DNA of 64,000 nucleotides from UTCHB3 sp964625575. Lineage in GTDB: Bacteria; Bacteroidota; Ignavibacteria; Ignavibacteriales; Ignavibacteriaceae. The position numbers and the translations under genes were made by a program. The stretch spans positions 124,001 to 188,000 of the forward strand of contig CAZVBQ010000003.1 of assembly GCA_964625575.1 (NCBI GenBank). The letters are read 5' to 3'. The notes beneath the pieces are model-generated. The model made no database searches, was not told where the DNA came from, and was given only the letters and a program-made list of their open reading frames with translations. Of the stretch, positions 18,011 through 26,500 are shown piece after piece (position 1 is the first letter of the stretch; the number at the start of each line of letters is the position of its first letter).

Positions 18011-21000
18011 TTAGAAAATTTTACCCAGCACTTCAACCATTTTGTTGCGGAAGATCGGCTTTGAGACGAAATCGTTGAAACCAGTGGCAATGAATTTCTC
18101 CTTGTCACCCGGAAGTACGTAAGCGGTAACCGCGATAATTGGAGTTTCCTCCAAACCCTCCATTGTTCTGATGATCTTGAGAGCGTCGAGTCCGTTATAC
18201 TCACCCTGAAGGTTTATATCGAGAACAATGAAATCAAACTTCTCACTCTCGAGCAAGGGTATCGCGTCTTCAAAACTTTGAGAGAATTTTATCGATTTTA
18301 ACTCTTTCATCTGAACCTTGAAGAGTATTTGTGAGTCGAGCTGATCTTCTATGTACAGACAGTTCAATTTAGAAAGATCAACAGCCGCGGCTTCCTTTGG
18401 CTCAACAGTTCGTTGCACCGGTGGCGCTGGTTGAGGTTGTCTGGTCTCCACATAAGAAGGTTCGGGCTTAACCGGGGCTCTTTCGGGAATTCTCTCCTCT
18501 ACCGGAGATGGCGTACGTCTCACCGGTTCCTGAACAGGAGGTGGTGCCGGCTTTCTGGCGGGAATATCTTCGTATGTGCGCCTGAATGAAGTGTCACGCG
18601 AGGTGCTGCCGCTTTCAAAAAGGTCACGTTTTCTCGGTGCAGGCTCAAACTGATCTTTTTTAACCGGTTCTTCCTCAACTGTCCTTCTGAAGGGTTTCTC
18701 TTGCGGAATATCAGTCTCCCGCCTTCTTCTCCGGTTCAGGAAGTCAAGTTCACTGTCGAAGTCAAAATCAGTGTAATCACTTTTTTCAAACTCCGGTAAT
18801 TTTGGCTGTCTTTGCTCCGGTTGCATGTATTCAGATGAGGCAGCCGCTGACCCGGTTGAGTAAGTTTCAGGTGGACTGGCAGTTCTCTCCCTCTCAAAGG
18901 AAATTTTGTCAGCTACAATCGCCGGCTTGAATATTCTTTCCTTCTCATCGGTATCTTTCGCATCCTGCAAGTCAAACTCTGCGTTTATTGGAAGCACCAA
19001 ACCTATTTCATAAGGTGTCCCGGAGCGCTGAATGATCTCAAACTTCCCTTTCAGAAGTTTGAACAACCGCTGCGCCGAAAATATAGTGAATCTGGAGACT
19101 CCGAAAGCGCGAAGCTTTGAGACATCTGAATCCACAAATATATTCTGAATAAGATAAAGAAGCTTTTGCTGAATTTTAAGGTTGTGATCACGGAAAGTGA
19201 TGATGAAATTCTCCTCATCCACCTGATACCCGCTGATGATCAGTTCTTTTTCATCCGTGATGTGAGCCATAATTTTAATTAGGAGAAGAACAAGATTTGT
19301 TACTTTTTCTTCATCAGAATCCACCATCAGACCCGGGGTCTTCCGGTCGGCAAAGGTAGGTTTTCTCCAGGTGTTTTGGGTATCGTTCGCTTCCTTTATC
19401 ACCCTTTCGAGCAGGTGGTCAAGCGCGAAACTTGCTTTGTTTATTTCGGCGAAATGCTGCTCGATCTGAGCATACTCCGAAATGGAGTCCATTGTGAAAA
19501 GAAGTTTTTTACGGTTCTCATCTATGAAATCCATGGCTTCCTCCTGCTCCGTGGTGGGCGAAGGAATTGAATCTTTTAATTCTGCGATAAATCCGACAAT
19601 TACATTTATCGGTGTAAGAATTTCATGGAAAATAAAGGAAAGCTGACCCGGATCGATGCCACCGGCTTTGATCTCGTGGTTTCCTTGTATCTTTTTCTCA
19701 ACATAAACCACTTTTTCAACCGGCTTCTCCACGTATACAATTTTTTCAACCGGTTTTTCAACTATCACTTCCTTTGGTTGGATCTGAACCTGGGATAACT
19801 TGCAGATATATGCTATCTGGTTTATTTCACCATCTATACCTTGAAAGGCAATTGAAGTTATTTCAGCGGCAACTGACTCGCCTGATTTCTTCCTGATGTC
19901 AGCGGGGAAACTGACCGGAGTGATGCTCTTCTTTAAGAAGTCCGCTCTCGAACTCTCAGTTGTTAAACTGACAATAGAATTGCTCAGAAGTTCAGTCCGT
20001 TTAAATCCAAGATGCTCTTCAATGGCAGGATTAACATAGTTGATAAACCCTGTATTGTCGGTCACCACGAGGATATCCCGTGAGTGCTCAAACACCGTTC
20101 TCATCATCTGGAGTTGCTCTTCTTTTTCAAGCAGTCCTGTTATATCCCTTACGATGTTAAAGTGGGCTTCGTCACCTTCATAGTTGAATGATATTTTGCA
20201 TATCTCGACCTGAATCAGTGAACCGTCTTTCTTTCTGTGATTAAAGGGACCGACAAACTTCCCTTCCTCGTTTTTAGCTGAATCAGCTATGGTCTGAATT
20301 TCATCGGGCAGGTAGAGATCGGTAAGATCCATCTGCAGAAATTCGTTCCTGTTGTATCCGTAAATAGCCAGCGCGGCATCGTTCACATCGAGAAATCTGA
20401 ATGACTTGAGATCGTAAACGAACACAGCATCGGGATTTTTACTAACTATGAATTCATACATCGTGTTTTTTAACTTAAGGACGGTTTCCAGATTAAAATT
20501 ATTGACATCGTCAAATATAAGGTTATTATCCGATACTGTCTCACTTTCGGGTGACTCTTCGATGTGAGGTCTTGCGATTCCAAGCACGGCTACAAGGTTG
20601 TCGTCGATATCAAGAAGGGGTATCGTGACTATCAAATAGGGACGGTCAACCGGTACGCCGGCCACTCTCCTGCTAACCATTGATGCCACGGCATTGCTGT
20701 CGCGAAGGTATTTGTCAAGTGAATGATTGAACTCATGCACGAATTGAGGGATGAAGTTCTTTTCTGAACGTCCTTCCATCTGCCCCGGTTTAAGATTCAG
20801 GAACGATGCGTATTTGTCATTCACAAAAACGTACTTCCCCTCATTATCCTTCATCCAGACCATTTCATCAAGGTTATTAGCTGATGATTGAATTCTGGTC
20901 TTGGTGATGTAAGTGAAGGGATATGATGACTCTATCTCATTTATCAGGGAAGTAAGCCCATCACTCAAACCAAGCTCCCCGGAATCACGGCTGGAAAGTC

Positions 21001-21370
21001 TGACTTTCAGTCTCTCGGAATCACGGCTGAATGCCTCCTTGATGTGAAAGCAGAGATAGGAGCTTCCTTCAAGTTCAATGGATGTTTTGGTGAATGATAC
21101 TGAAATCTCCTTCCCGTTTCTGAGAAAGAGATTTATTGAATCACCGAAGACCACTGATTCAGGTGAAGACAGAAATGATTTTACCTTTACACCCTCTGAG
21201 ATCAGAAACAAATCCGCAAAGGTGTTGTTGCTCTCTTTGATACCGAACAGTTCGATCGCGGACTGATTGAATGAAACAAGCCTTCCGCTTCCGTCTACCA
21301 TGACACAAGGTGTGGCGAGACTTCGCGTTATACCGTCAAAAACCTTTTCCAGCCCGGACTTGTCGACCAT
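18011..21370 (-). CDS. Multi-PAS hybrid sensor with HisKA, degenerate ATPase and receiver domain
   Basis: 1119 residues, predicted cytoplasmic, no membrane segment. Order: several PAS domains (~1-520; for example MVWMKDNEGKYVFVNDKYA, ILVVTDNTGFINYVNPAIEEHLGF), a VEKPVEKIVYVEKPVEKVVY repeat linker, a HisKA-like helix pair with the phospho-acceptor motif FHEILTPIN (His near 582), and a region in the place of HATPase_c lacking a recognisable N-box and the DxGxG/GxGxG motifs. A ~220-residue Pro/Arg/Glu-rich disordered linker leads to a C-terminal receiver domain with an ED pair (YIEDQLDS), phospho-acceptor VLDINLQG (Asp ~1049) and SKPI lysine. It sits inside the exopolysaccharide operon, 14 nt after the Fn3 lipoprotein gene, and is inferred to regulate the synthase post-translationally. 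It may accept phosphate from another kinase rather than autophosphorylate. Confidence 0.85.
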   Translation of the reverse strand: MVDKSGLEKVFDGITRSLATPCVMVDGSGRLVSFNQSAIELFGIKESNNTFADLFLISEGVKVKSFLSSPESVVFGDSINLFLRNGKEISVSFTKTSIELEGSSYLCFHIKEAFSRDSERLKVRLSSRDSGELGLSDGLTSLINEIESSYPFTYITKTRIQSSANNLDEMVWMKDNEGKYVFVNDKYASFLNLKPGQMEGRSEKNFIPQFVHEFNHSLDKYLRDSNAVASMVSRRVAGVPVDRPYLIVTIPLLDIDDNLVAVLGIARPHIEESPESETVSDNNLIFDDVNNFNLETVLKLKNTMYEFIVSKNPDAVFVYDLKSFRFLDVNDAALAIYGYNRNEFLQMDLTDLYLPDEIQTIADSAKNEEGKFVGPFNHRKKDGSLIQVEICKISFNYEGDEAHFNIVRDITGLLEKEEQLQMMRTVFEHSRDILVVTDNTGFINYVNPAIEEHLGFKRTELLSNSIVSLTTESSRADFLKKSITPVSFPADIRKKSGESVAAEITSIAFQGIDGEINQIAYICKLSQVQIQPKEVIVEKPVEKIVYVEKPVEKVVYVEKKIQGNHEIKAGGIDPGQLSFIFHEILTPINVIVGFIAELKDSIPSPTTEQEEAMDFIDENRKKLLFTMDSISEYAQIEQHFAEINKASFALDHLLERVIKEANDTQNTWRKPTFADRKTPGLMVDSDEEKVTNLVLLLIKIMAHITDEKELIISGYQVDEENFIITFRDHNLKIQQKLLYLIQNIFVDSDVSKLRAFGVSRFTIFSAQRLFKLLKGKFEIIQRSGTPYEIGLVLPINAEFDLQDAKDTDEKERIFKPAIVADKISFERERTASPPETYSTGSAAASSEYMQPEQRQPKLPEFEKSDYTDFDFDSELDFLNRRRRRETDIPQEKPFRRTVEEEPVKKDQFEPAPRKRDLFESGSTSRDTSFRRTYEDIPARKPAPPPVQEPVRRTPSPVEERIPERAPVKPEPSYVETRQPQPAPPVQRTVEPKEAAAVDLSKLNCLYIEDQLDSQILFKVQMKELKSIKFSQSFEDAIPLLESEKFDFIVLDINLQGEYNGLDALKIIRTMEGLEETPIIAVTAYVLPGDKEKFIATGFNDFVSKPIFRNKMVEVLGKIF

Positions 21371-21384
21371 TAAATTTCTTTCAG

Positions 21385-22686
21385 TTATCTTCTTTTTTGT
21401 TCATTCCTGATTATAGCCTTTGAGGGACCGCCAACAGTGACAAAGACTTCGTTTGAAGGTTTTGAAACATAGCTTTGCCTGCTTAGTTTGATCCTGTAGT
21501 AGTACGTTTTCCCTTTAAGAACAAGGGTATCATCGTACGCAGTAACATCCTGTGACAGGATCGCGATCGCTTGGTAAGTACCACCAACTCCCTCCTTGCG
21601 TTCCACTATGTTGGCTTCTTCCTGATTAGAATTGTCTTTCCACGTCAGCTTTACCATTTTCTTGGCAACTGCGGGAGTATCAGCATAAACACCTACAAGA
21701 TTGGAAGCAGGAGTAAGATCGAATGGCCAAGTGGTAACCGAAACTTCCTTTGAGAATCCCGAATCGGACTGAGCAATCACGCGCACTTTATAAACAAAGG
21801 TTCCTCCCGCTGAAAGCGTTGCCGAATTGTCAGTATACGATGTACGGGCTGCCGAGAGCGTTGCTATGGTTGCCCAGAAAGTTGAACTTGAAGATCGTCT
21901 CATTATATTCAAAAAGATCGCGTTCGTGGCGCGGTTGGTCCAGTTAAGCTCCACTTCCCTGGTGCCCCAGGCAGTGGCAGTTAACCCGGAAGGTCCGAGT
22001 ACCCCGCTTCCTGTTCCACCTTCAGAGTTAATGATCGTACTGAAGGCCGACTTCCCAATTTTATTGTAACCTCTAAGTTTGTAGTAATTTATGGTCGCGG
22101 GTTTTGGAAGCGGAAGGAGCCTTGTGCTACCCGAAACGGTGGTAAAGAGGTAGAATGATGAGTTATCAGTATTAACTTCACTCAGCCACACTTCGTATCC
22201 ATCAACAAGTTTTGATGAGTCTTTCCATGAAAGAATGATATCGGTTGCACCTTCAGGTTCTATAATTTCAAGACCGTATGGAGACGCGGGTGGTGATTTT
22301 GAAGTTACAACGGTTATCATGGTCTTGGTTTCACTGTTACTTGAGTTTCCCCCAAGATCATATACCTTAAGATAATAACTGAACGACTTGTCGACAAATG
22401 TCGCTGAATCCAGGTTAAGTGTAACTTTTGGTTTGTTACCGTTCTCAGCGGTGAATGATCCGGCAAGTGCTCCATCTATGTAAAGTTCAACCTTCGCGAT
22501 TCCCTGATCATCGTACGCGTCGTAGATTATTTCACGGGGTGCTAAAATTATGGTATCATTTGACGCGGGCGAGTAAACCGTGATCTGAGGCGGTATTGAG
22601 TCACTTCCACCTACAGGTTCAATGCAGGATGTAAGGAATAGTGGAAGCATCAGAAAGATCGCGTATAAACCAATCTTGTTCATCAT
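21385..22686 (-). CDS. Fibronectin type III-repeat lipoprotein of the exopolysaccharide operon
   Basis: 433 residues. Signal peptide with lipobox LTSC (Cys21), so a lipid-anchored envelope protein. An Ig-like domain follows (PPQITVYSPASNDTIILAPR...VELYIDGALAG, ~33-125), then three Fn3-like domains (~135-215, ~235-320, ~325-420) recognisable by PYGLEIIEPEGATDIILSWK, PSGLTATAWGTREVELNWT and KKMVKLTWKDNSNQEEANIVE. Such modules commonly bind glycan or act as spacers. Two adjacent ATGs are possible starts (MMNK). It lies 15 nt after the pseudo-deacetylase gene and 14 nt before the hybrid sensor. It could be an outer-membrane partner of the exporter, comparable in position only to PelC-type lipoproteins. 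No homology to PelC is claimed. Confidence 0.8.
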   Translation of the reverse strand: MMNKIGLYAIFLMLPLFLTSCIEPVGGSDSIPPQITVYSPASNDTIILAPREIIYDAYDDQGIAKVELYIDGALAGSFTAENGNKPKVTLNLDSATFVDKSFSYYLKVYDLGGNSSNSETKTMITVVTSKSPPASPYGLEIIEPEGATDIILSWKDSSKLVDGYEVWLSEVNTDNSSFYLFTTVSGSTRLLPLPKPATINYYKLRGYNKIGKSAFSTIINSEGGTGSGVLGPSGLTATAWGTREVELNWTNRATNAIFLNIMRRSSSSTFWATIATLSAARTSYTDNSATLSAGGTFVYKVRVIAQSDSGFSKEVSVTTWPFDLTPASNLVGVYADTPAVAKKMVKLTWKDNSNQEEANIVERKEGVGGTYQAIAILSQDVTAYDDTLVLKGKTYYYRIKLSRQSYVSKPSNEVFVTVGGPSKAIIRNEQKRR

Positions 22687-22701
22687 TATTAAAAACCGTT
22701 T

Positions 22702-24594
22702 TTAATTCTTGTAGTCTATGTAGTAAATTCTTGATTCTGACTCTTTCAGATCTTTGATCTTCAGAGTAAGTTTTCTTGTATCCCTGTCAACAGCGATTTC
22801 CGGTAATGGTGTGTTTATGATCTCGGTTGAAAGTTTGTAGGTCTTCGGCATCAAAGTGAAGTCAACCGGTACCAACACTTCTTTAAGCGTCGTGTTGCCA
22901 ACGTTTGAAATCGCGATTACCATACGGCTGTTGCCCCTCGCTTCAACTCTGAGTTCAACCTTGTTCTTGTTGGTCCACCAATTGTAAAGCACGGGCATGC
23001 TGGTGATCCATACATCTTTTTCCTTCAGGTATTTTATTACATCTTTCACAACCGATACATACTCAGGTTTTAACTGAAGATTGGTGTGAAGTTTTAGCAC
23101 GTACAACCCGCCCTCAAAGATCAGTCGGTCGACATCCTCCAAATAGGTATAGAGCTGGAAGTCATGTTCGACCAGACCGTAATCACCTATTATTGCTTTA
23201 TCATCTCTCACAGTTTTTGTGATCGTCAGAATTGCTTCCTCACCTTTTACAACATATTTTGGAACAGATCTGTCAGTGAGGGAATCGGTTATGATGTATT
23301 TCACTCCTGTTGCAGCCGCGGCCATCAGGGAATTGTCGTTGAAGAGACCATGTGCAGGCGCTATGCCTTTGATCATCGCGTTGGTACCGGTCTTGAAAGT
23401 GCTTATAGCGCCCTTGAAGTTCGCTTCCTGCACTTCGAGCTTGTTCAGTTTATTGACGGTGTCATTAACCGATTGCATAAAACCTATGTCGACAATCCCA
23501 ACTATATCCCCATACCCCGTCAAACTCTTGAATAGCGCGGAGTTTTGGGATAGCCCGCCGCCATCTACAAGGAATGTTGCCTTTACCCCCTCTTGTGAGA
23601 GGACAGGTAAAAGATTTTTAATATTCTCCGGCTCCTCACCCACGGAGGCAAGAATTATCGCCGCGGCTTTCTTGTTACCGGGCCAATCGACCATGTAGGC
23701 ACTTGGCTTATTGGCCAACCAGTATAATGAGTTCCGGATCAGTTTATCGAGAACTATGTAGTCTTCTCTTTGACCCACAACGGTTATAATGTCGAATCCG
23801 AACCAAACGAATCTTCCCTTCCCATAGGTACCGTAACAGAGTCCGGAGGTGTTGAGCACTTCTTCTTTAACAAGACCGGAGTCCAAAGTAAAATCGTACC
23901 AAAAACTGAGCTGCTGCGTACGGGGATCGAGCACTCGCGTGGCAACCATATTGTCCCATGTTGCGATCTTCAACCTGTAGCCTGTCGGCACATCAAAAGT
24001 AACAGGGGAAGCACCTTTTAAGGTAAGGAGCCGCGGTGAAGGCACCTTAGGGATCTCTTTTGTAAAATTGGTACCATAAACCTCTTTGAAATATTCCCAC
24101 CCCCTCCATTTTCCGTCGGCGGAGAAACTTGCGGTGGCACCGGTTGCAAGGATATTGCCCCCCTTGTCCAGATATTCCTTGATAGTCAGGATCTCCCTGT
24201 CACTCATCGATTTTGTACTGGGCATAACGAATATCTGAAAATTCTCCGGGGTAAGGGCGCCCTTGTCAATGTCATCCTCGGTTATCACTTGCACCGAAAA
24301 TTTATTCCCTGAAACGTAACGTTCCCAGGCAGCCACGTTATCTTTAACCCAGGTTGAACCTTTGGGAAGATAATTTTCTGTGGACTTCGACTGAAAAATC
24401 GCGACTTTTACCTGGTCGGATCCGAAGATCTTCGTGAAAGCTTCAATGCTGAAACCATCAGAAGCAAAGGCGTAAGATCCGAACACACCCTGAAGGATAT
24501 AGTTATAGATCAGCACCGATGTAACGAGCATCAGCCCACCCGAGATCATGATGAGCGAGAAGGTAAAAAAGAAATTTCTCTTCTTTAACGCCAC
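22702..24594 (-). CDS. Membrane-anchored GATase-like / NodB-like pseudo-deacetylase
   Basis: 630 residues. An N-terminal membrane anchor (FFFTFSLIMISGGLMLVTSVLIYN) leaves the rest in the periplasm. Residues ~55-300 resemble a class I glutamine-amidotransferase/ThuA-like fold (KVAIFQSKSTENY, FQIFVMPSTKSMSDREI, YLDKGGNILATGATASF). Residues ~315-510 follow the NodB polysaccharide-deacetylase layout (KKAAAIILASVGEEPENI, GVKATFLVDGGGLSQN, GIAPAHGLFNDNSL). The metal-binding Asp-Asp and HxxxH motifs are missing: TFDDG is replaced by LASVGEE and the His motif by VDIGFMQ. A beta-rich C-terminal domain follows. The start is a GTG overlapping the last codons of the upstream gene by 10 nt, showing translational coupling. 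A glycan-binding rather than hydrolytic role is inferred. The pairing of a GATase-like and a deacetylase-like domain recalls PelA. Confidence 0.8.
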   Translation of the reverse strand: MALKKRNFFFTFSLIMISGGLMLVTSVLIYNYILQGVFGSYAFASDGFSIEAFTKIFGSDQVKVAIFQSKSTENYLPKGSTWVKDNVAAWERYVSGNKFSVQVITEDDIDKGALTPENFQIFVMPSTKSMSDREILTIKEYLDKGGNILATGATASFSADGKWRGWEYFKEVYGTNFTKEIPKVPSPRLLTLKGASPVTFDVPTGYRLKIATWDNMVATRVLDPRTQQLSFWYDFTLDSGLVKEEVLNTSGLCYGTYGKGRFVWFGFDIITVVGQREDYIVLDKLIRNSLYWLANKPSAYMVDWPGNKKAAAIILASVGEEPENIKNLLPVLSQEGVKATFLVDGGGLSQNSALFKSLTGYGDIVGIVDIGFMQSVNDTVNKLNKLEVQEANFKGAISTFKTGTNAMIKGIAPAHGLFNDNSLMAAAATGVKYIITDSLTDRSVPKYVVKGEEAILTITKTVRDDKAIIGDYGLVEHDFQLYTYLEDVDRLIFEGGLYVLKLHTNLQLKPEYVSVVKDVIKYLKEKDVWITSMPVLYNWWTNKNKVELRVEARGNSRMVIAISNVGNTTLKEVLVPVDFTLMPKTYKLSTEIINTPLPEIAVDRDTRKLTLKIKDLKESESRIYYIDYKN

Positions 24595-25064
24595 TTAAGA
24601 TTCCCGCCTTGCCTTACCTGTTGCTGTGGTGCCTGCTGTTGCTGTTGCTCCTGGGCGCCTTCTGAAGTTACTTTAACAAATTTTTTGGCATTCGTTGTCA
24701 CCGCTGAAATCGGGGCTTCACGCCTTGGCGCGACATATGGCTGCGCCGGAGGTGGTGCCTCGGCTCCAAAACTTCCGGTCACCCTGCTTGGGGCACCGGT
24801 CGAACGGTAATTTGGAGCATGAGTGGTATCAAACGCGGTACCTGTACGACGACCCGATTCAGCAGTTGCACGGGTTGCCGATGTTTGTTCTGAAGCCAGT
24901 TCCGGTGTTACAAGCTCTGCCTGAATGGTTGCCGGAGGAGCCGACTTTGCTCTTACACCCTGGGCTTCCCTCACCTTGTAAAGGATATACGCACCAATAG
25001 CCAGAAAGAAGGTACTGATCGTGGCGACCAGGATGATTGTTGCCAGAATAGGTATTAGTTCCAT
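24585..25064 (-). CDS. Small single-pass membrane protein with Ala/Gln-rich tail
   Basis: 159 residues. One N-terminal membrane segment (IPILATIILVATISTFFLAIGAYILYKV), then a low-complexity Pro/Ala/Thr region and a Gln run (EQQQQQAPQQQVRQGG). I recognise no family. The ATG at 25064 follows AAGGATT. It is 17 nt after the GT2 synthase gene and overlaps the next gene by 10 nt, so it is a true operon member and plausibly a synthase accessory in the inner membrane. PgaD also sits beside its synthase, but has two membrane segments and no such tail. Confidence 0.7.
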   Translation of the reverse strand: MELIPILATIILVATISTFFLAIGAYILYKVREAQGVRAKSAPPATIQAELVTPELASEQTSATRATAESGRRTGTAFDTTHAPNYRSTGAPSRVTGSFGAEAPPPAQPYVAPRREAPISAVTTNAKKFVKVTSEGAQEQQQQQAPQQQVRQGGNLKWR

Positions 25065-25081
25065 AATAAATCCTTATTTAT

Positions 25082-26479
25082 TTACTTTCCTGTTCCAATT
25101 CGTTCGAGTTTACCCCAGTTCATATCGAGACCGAGAAACTCTTCAATAGTGGACATCATTTTACAAATATCAATGGCGAAAACGAAGAACATTCTGTATA
25201 TCAATGAGTAAGGAACAAGCCTCAATTCTTCATCTTCCACCGCCACACAATATAGGGCGGTTACAGTATCAAGCAATGCTAAAAACACCCACCAGAAGAA
25301 AATCAGACTGGTATAACCATAAAACAGTGAAACCACTATAAAGAAAAAGTTAGCAACAATGTTCATGGTCGGCCAGATCAGAGCTTCATAGAACATGGTC
25401 CAGAGGATGAATGTGTCACCAAAGTTGATGGTCGGGTTATAAAGCAGATTCTTGTGCTTTCTGATCGCCTGAAGGATACCCCTCGTCCAGCGGTAACGCT
25501 GTTTAAGAAGTTGTTGCAGCTTGACAGGTGCCTCAGTCCACGCGATCGCGGTTGGTTCATAATAAACCTTCCAACCCTTTGAAAGAATCTTAAGGGTAAG
25601 ATCGGCGTCTTCGGCGAATGTGTCGCTGGAGTAGTAACCAACTTCTTCAATTGCTTTTTTCCTGAATAGACCGATCGGCCCGGGTATGATATTTACCAGC
25701 TTCAGAAACGATTGCGCGGCTCGTGCCATGTTCAGACCTTCGATATACTCAAGTGCCTGAAGATCGGCGTAAAACTTGCCACGATTTAAAACTTTTACGT
25801 TACCGGCAACTGCCCCGATTCTTGGATCGATAAAGTGGCGGGCACCATTTCTGATGGTTTCAGGTGATAATTGGCTGTCTCCGTCCATACATAAAACTAT
25901 TTCGGATTTCGAATAACTGATCCCGGCGTTCAACGCTCTCGCTTTACCACCGTTAGGTTTGCTGATAAGAGAGACTTTCACCCTGCCGTACATCCCCTGC
26001 TGGAACCCGACAAGCGTTTTTGCCACATCGTAAGTGTTGTCCGTCGAGCCGTCGTTAACTATAATAATCTCATAATTGGAATAATCAAGTTCAAGAAGCG
26101 ACATTACAGCGTCTTTTAGCAGGATACCCTCATTGTACACAGGAACGAGAACCGAAACAAAAGGCTGGAAGTCCGGTCGCTTCGTAAACGTGTAATTATT
26201 CAGCCACAGGTAGGCCATCCCCAAAAGGGCGAAATATCTGATAAGCAGGATCAGAAGGAACAGAAGAAGCGAGATCATGGTAGCATACTCAAAGAGAGCC
26301 GAGTACGACAAGACCGTTAAGGGCATGGTGGTGATTATGATAAGTATCATGACCAGCGAAGCTATACCGTTAATGATCATCCTTCGCAGTATCTGCGCTT
26401 TTTTGTTCTCACCATGAGCTTCAGTTGCCTCGGTGTTTTTAACGGTGATCTTGGTTGATCGTATCTTGTTCTGTGACAT
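25082..26479 (-). CDS. Processive GT2 polysaccharide synthase (PgaC/hyaluronan/cellulose-synthase type)
   Basis: 465 residues. Two N-terminal membrane segments, a cytoplasmic GT-A domain and about three C-terminal membrane segments. All motifs of a processive inverting beta-glycosyltransferase are present: VNDGSTDNT, DxD as MDGDS, the catalytic-base region FAEDADLTLKI, and the Q(R)xRW motif KQRYRWTRG. It polymerises a nucleotide sugar and threads the chain across the inner membrane. The single catalytic domain and size fit PgaC-like poly-beta-1,6-GlcNAc synthases more closely than BcsA, which is larger and has a PilZ domain; none is present here. The sugar cannot be read from sequence. It is 21 nt after the TPR/barrel exporter gene. 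Confidence 0.9.
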   Translation of the reverse strand: MSQNKIRSTKITVKNTEATEAHGENKKAQILRRMIINGIASLVMILIIITTMPLTVLSYSALFEYATMISLLLFLLILLIRYFALLGMAYLWLNNYTFTKRPDFQPFVSVLVPVYNEGILLKDAVMSLLELDYSNYEIIIVNDGSTDNTYDVAKTLVGFQQGMYGRVKVSLISKPNGGKARALNAGISYSKSEIVLCMDGDSQLSPETIRNGARHFIDPRIGAVAGNVKVLNRGKFYADLQALEYIEGLNMARAAQSFLKLVNIIPGPIGLFRKKAIEEVGYYSSDTFAEDADLTLKILSKGWKVYYEPTAIAWTEAPVKLQQLLKQRYRWTRGILQAIRKHKNLLYNPTINFGDTFILWTMFYEALIWPTMNIVANFFFIVVSLFYGYTSLIFFWWVFLALLDTVTALYCVAVEDEELRLVPYSLIYRMFFVFAIDICKMMSTIEEFLGLDMNWGKLERIGTGK

Positions 26480-26500
26480 TCTGATCGAATTTCCTTAAAA

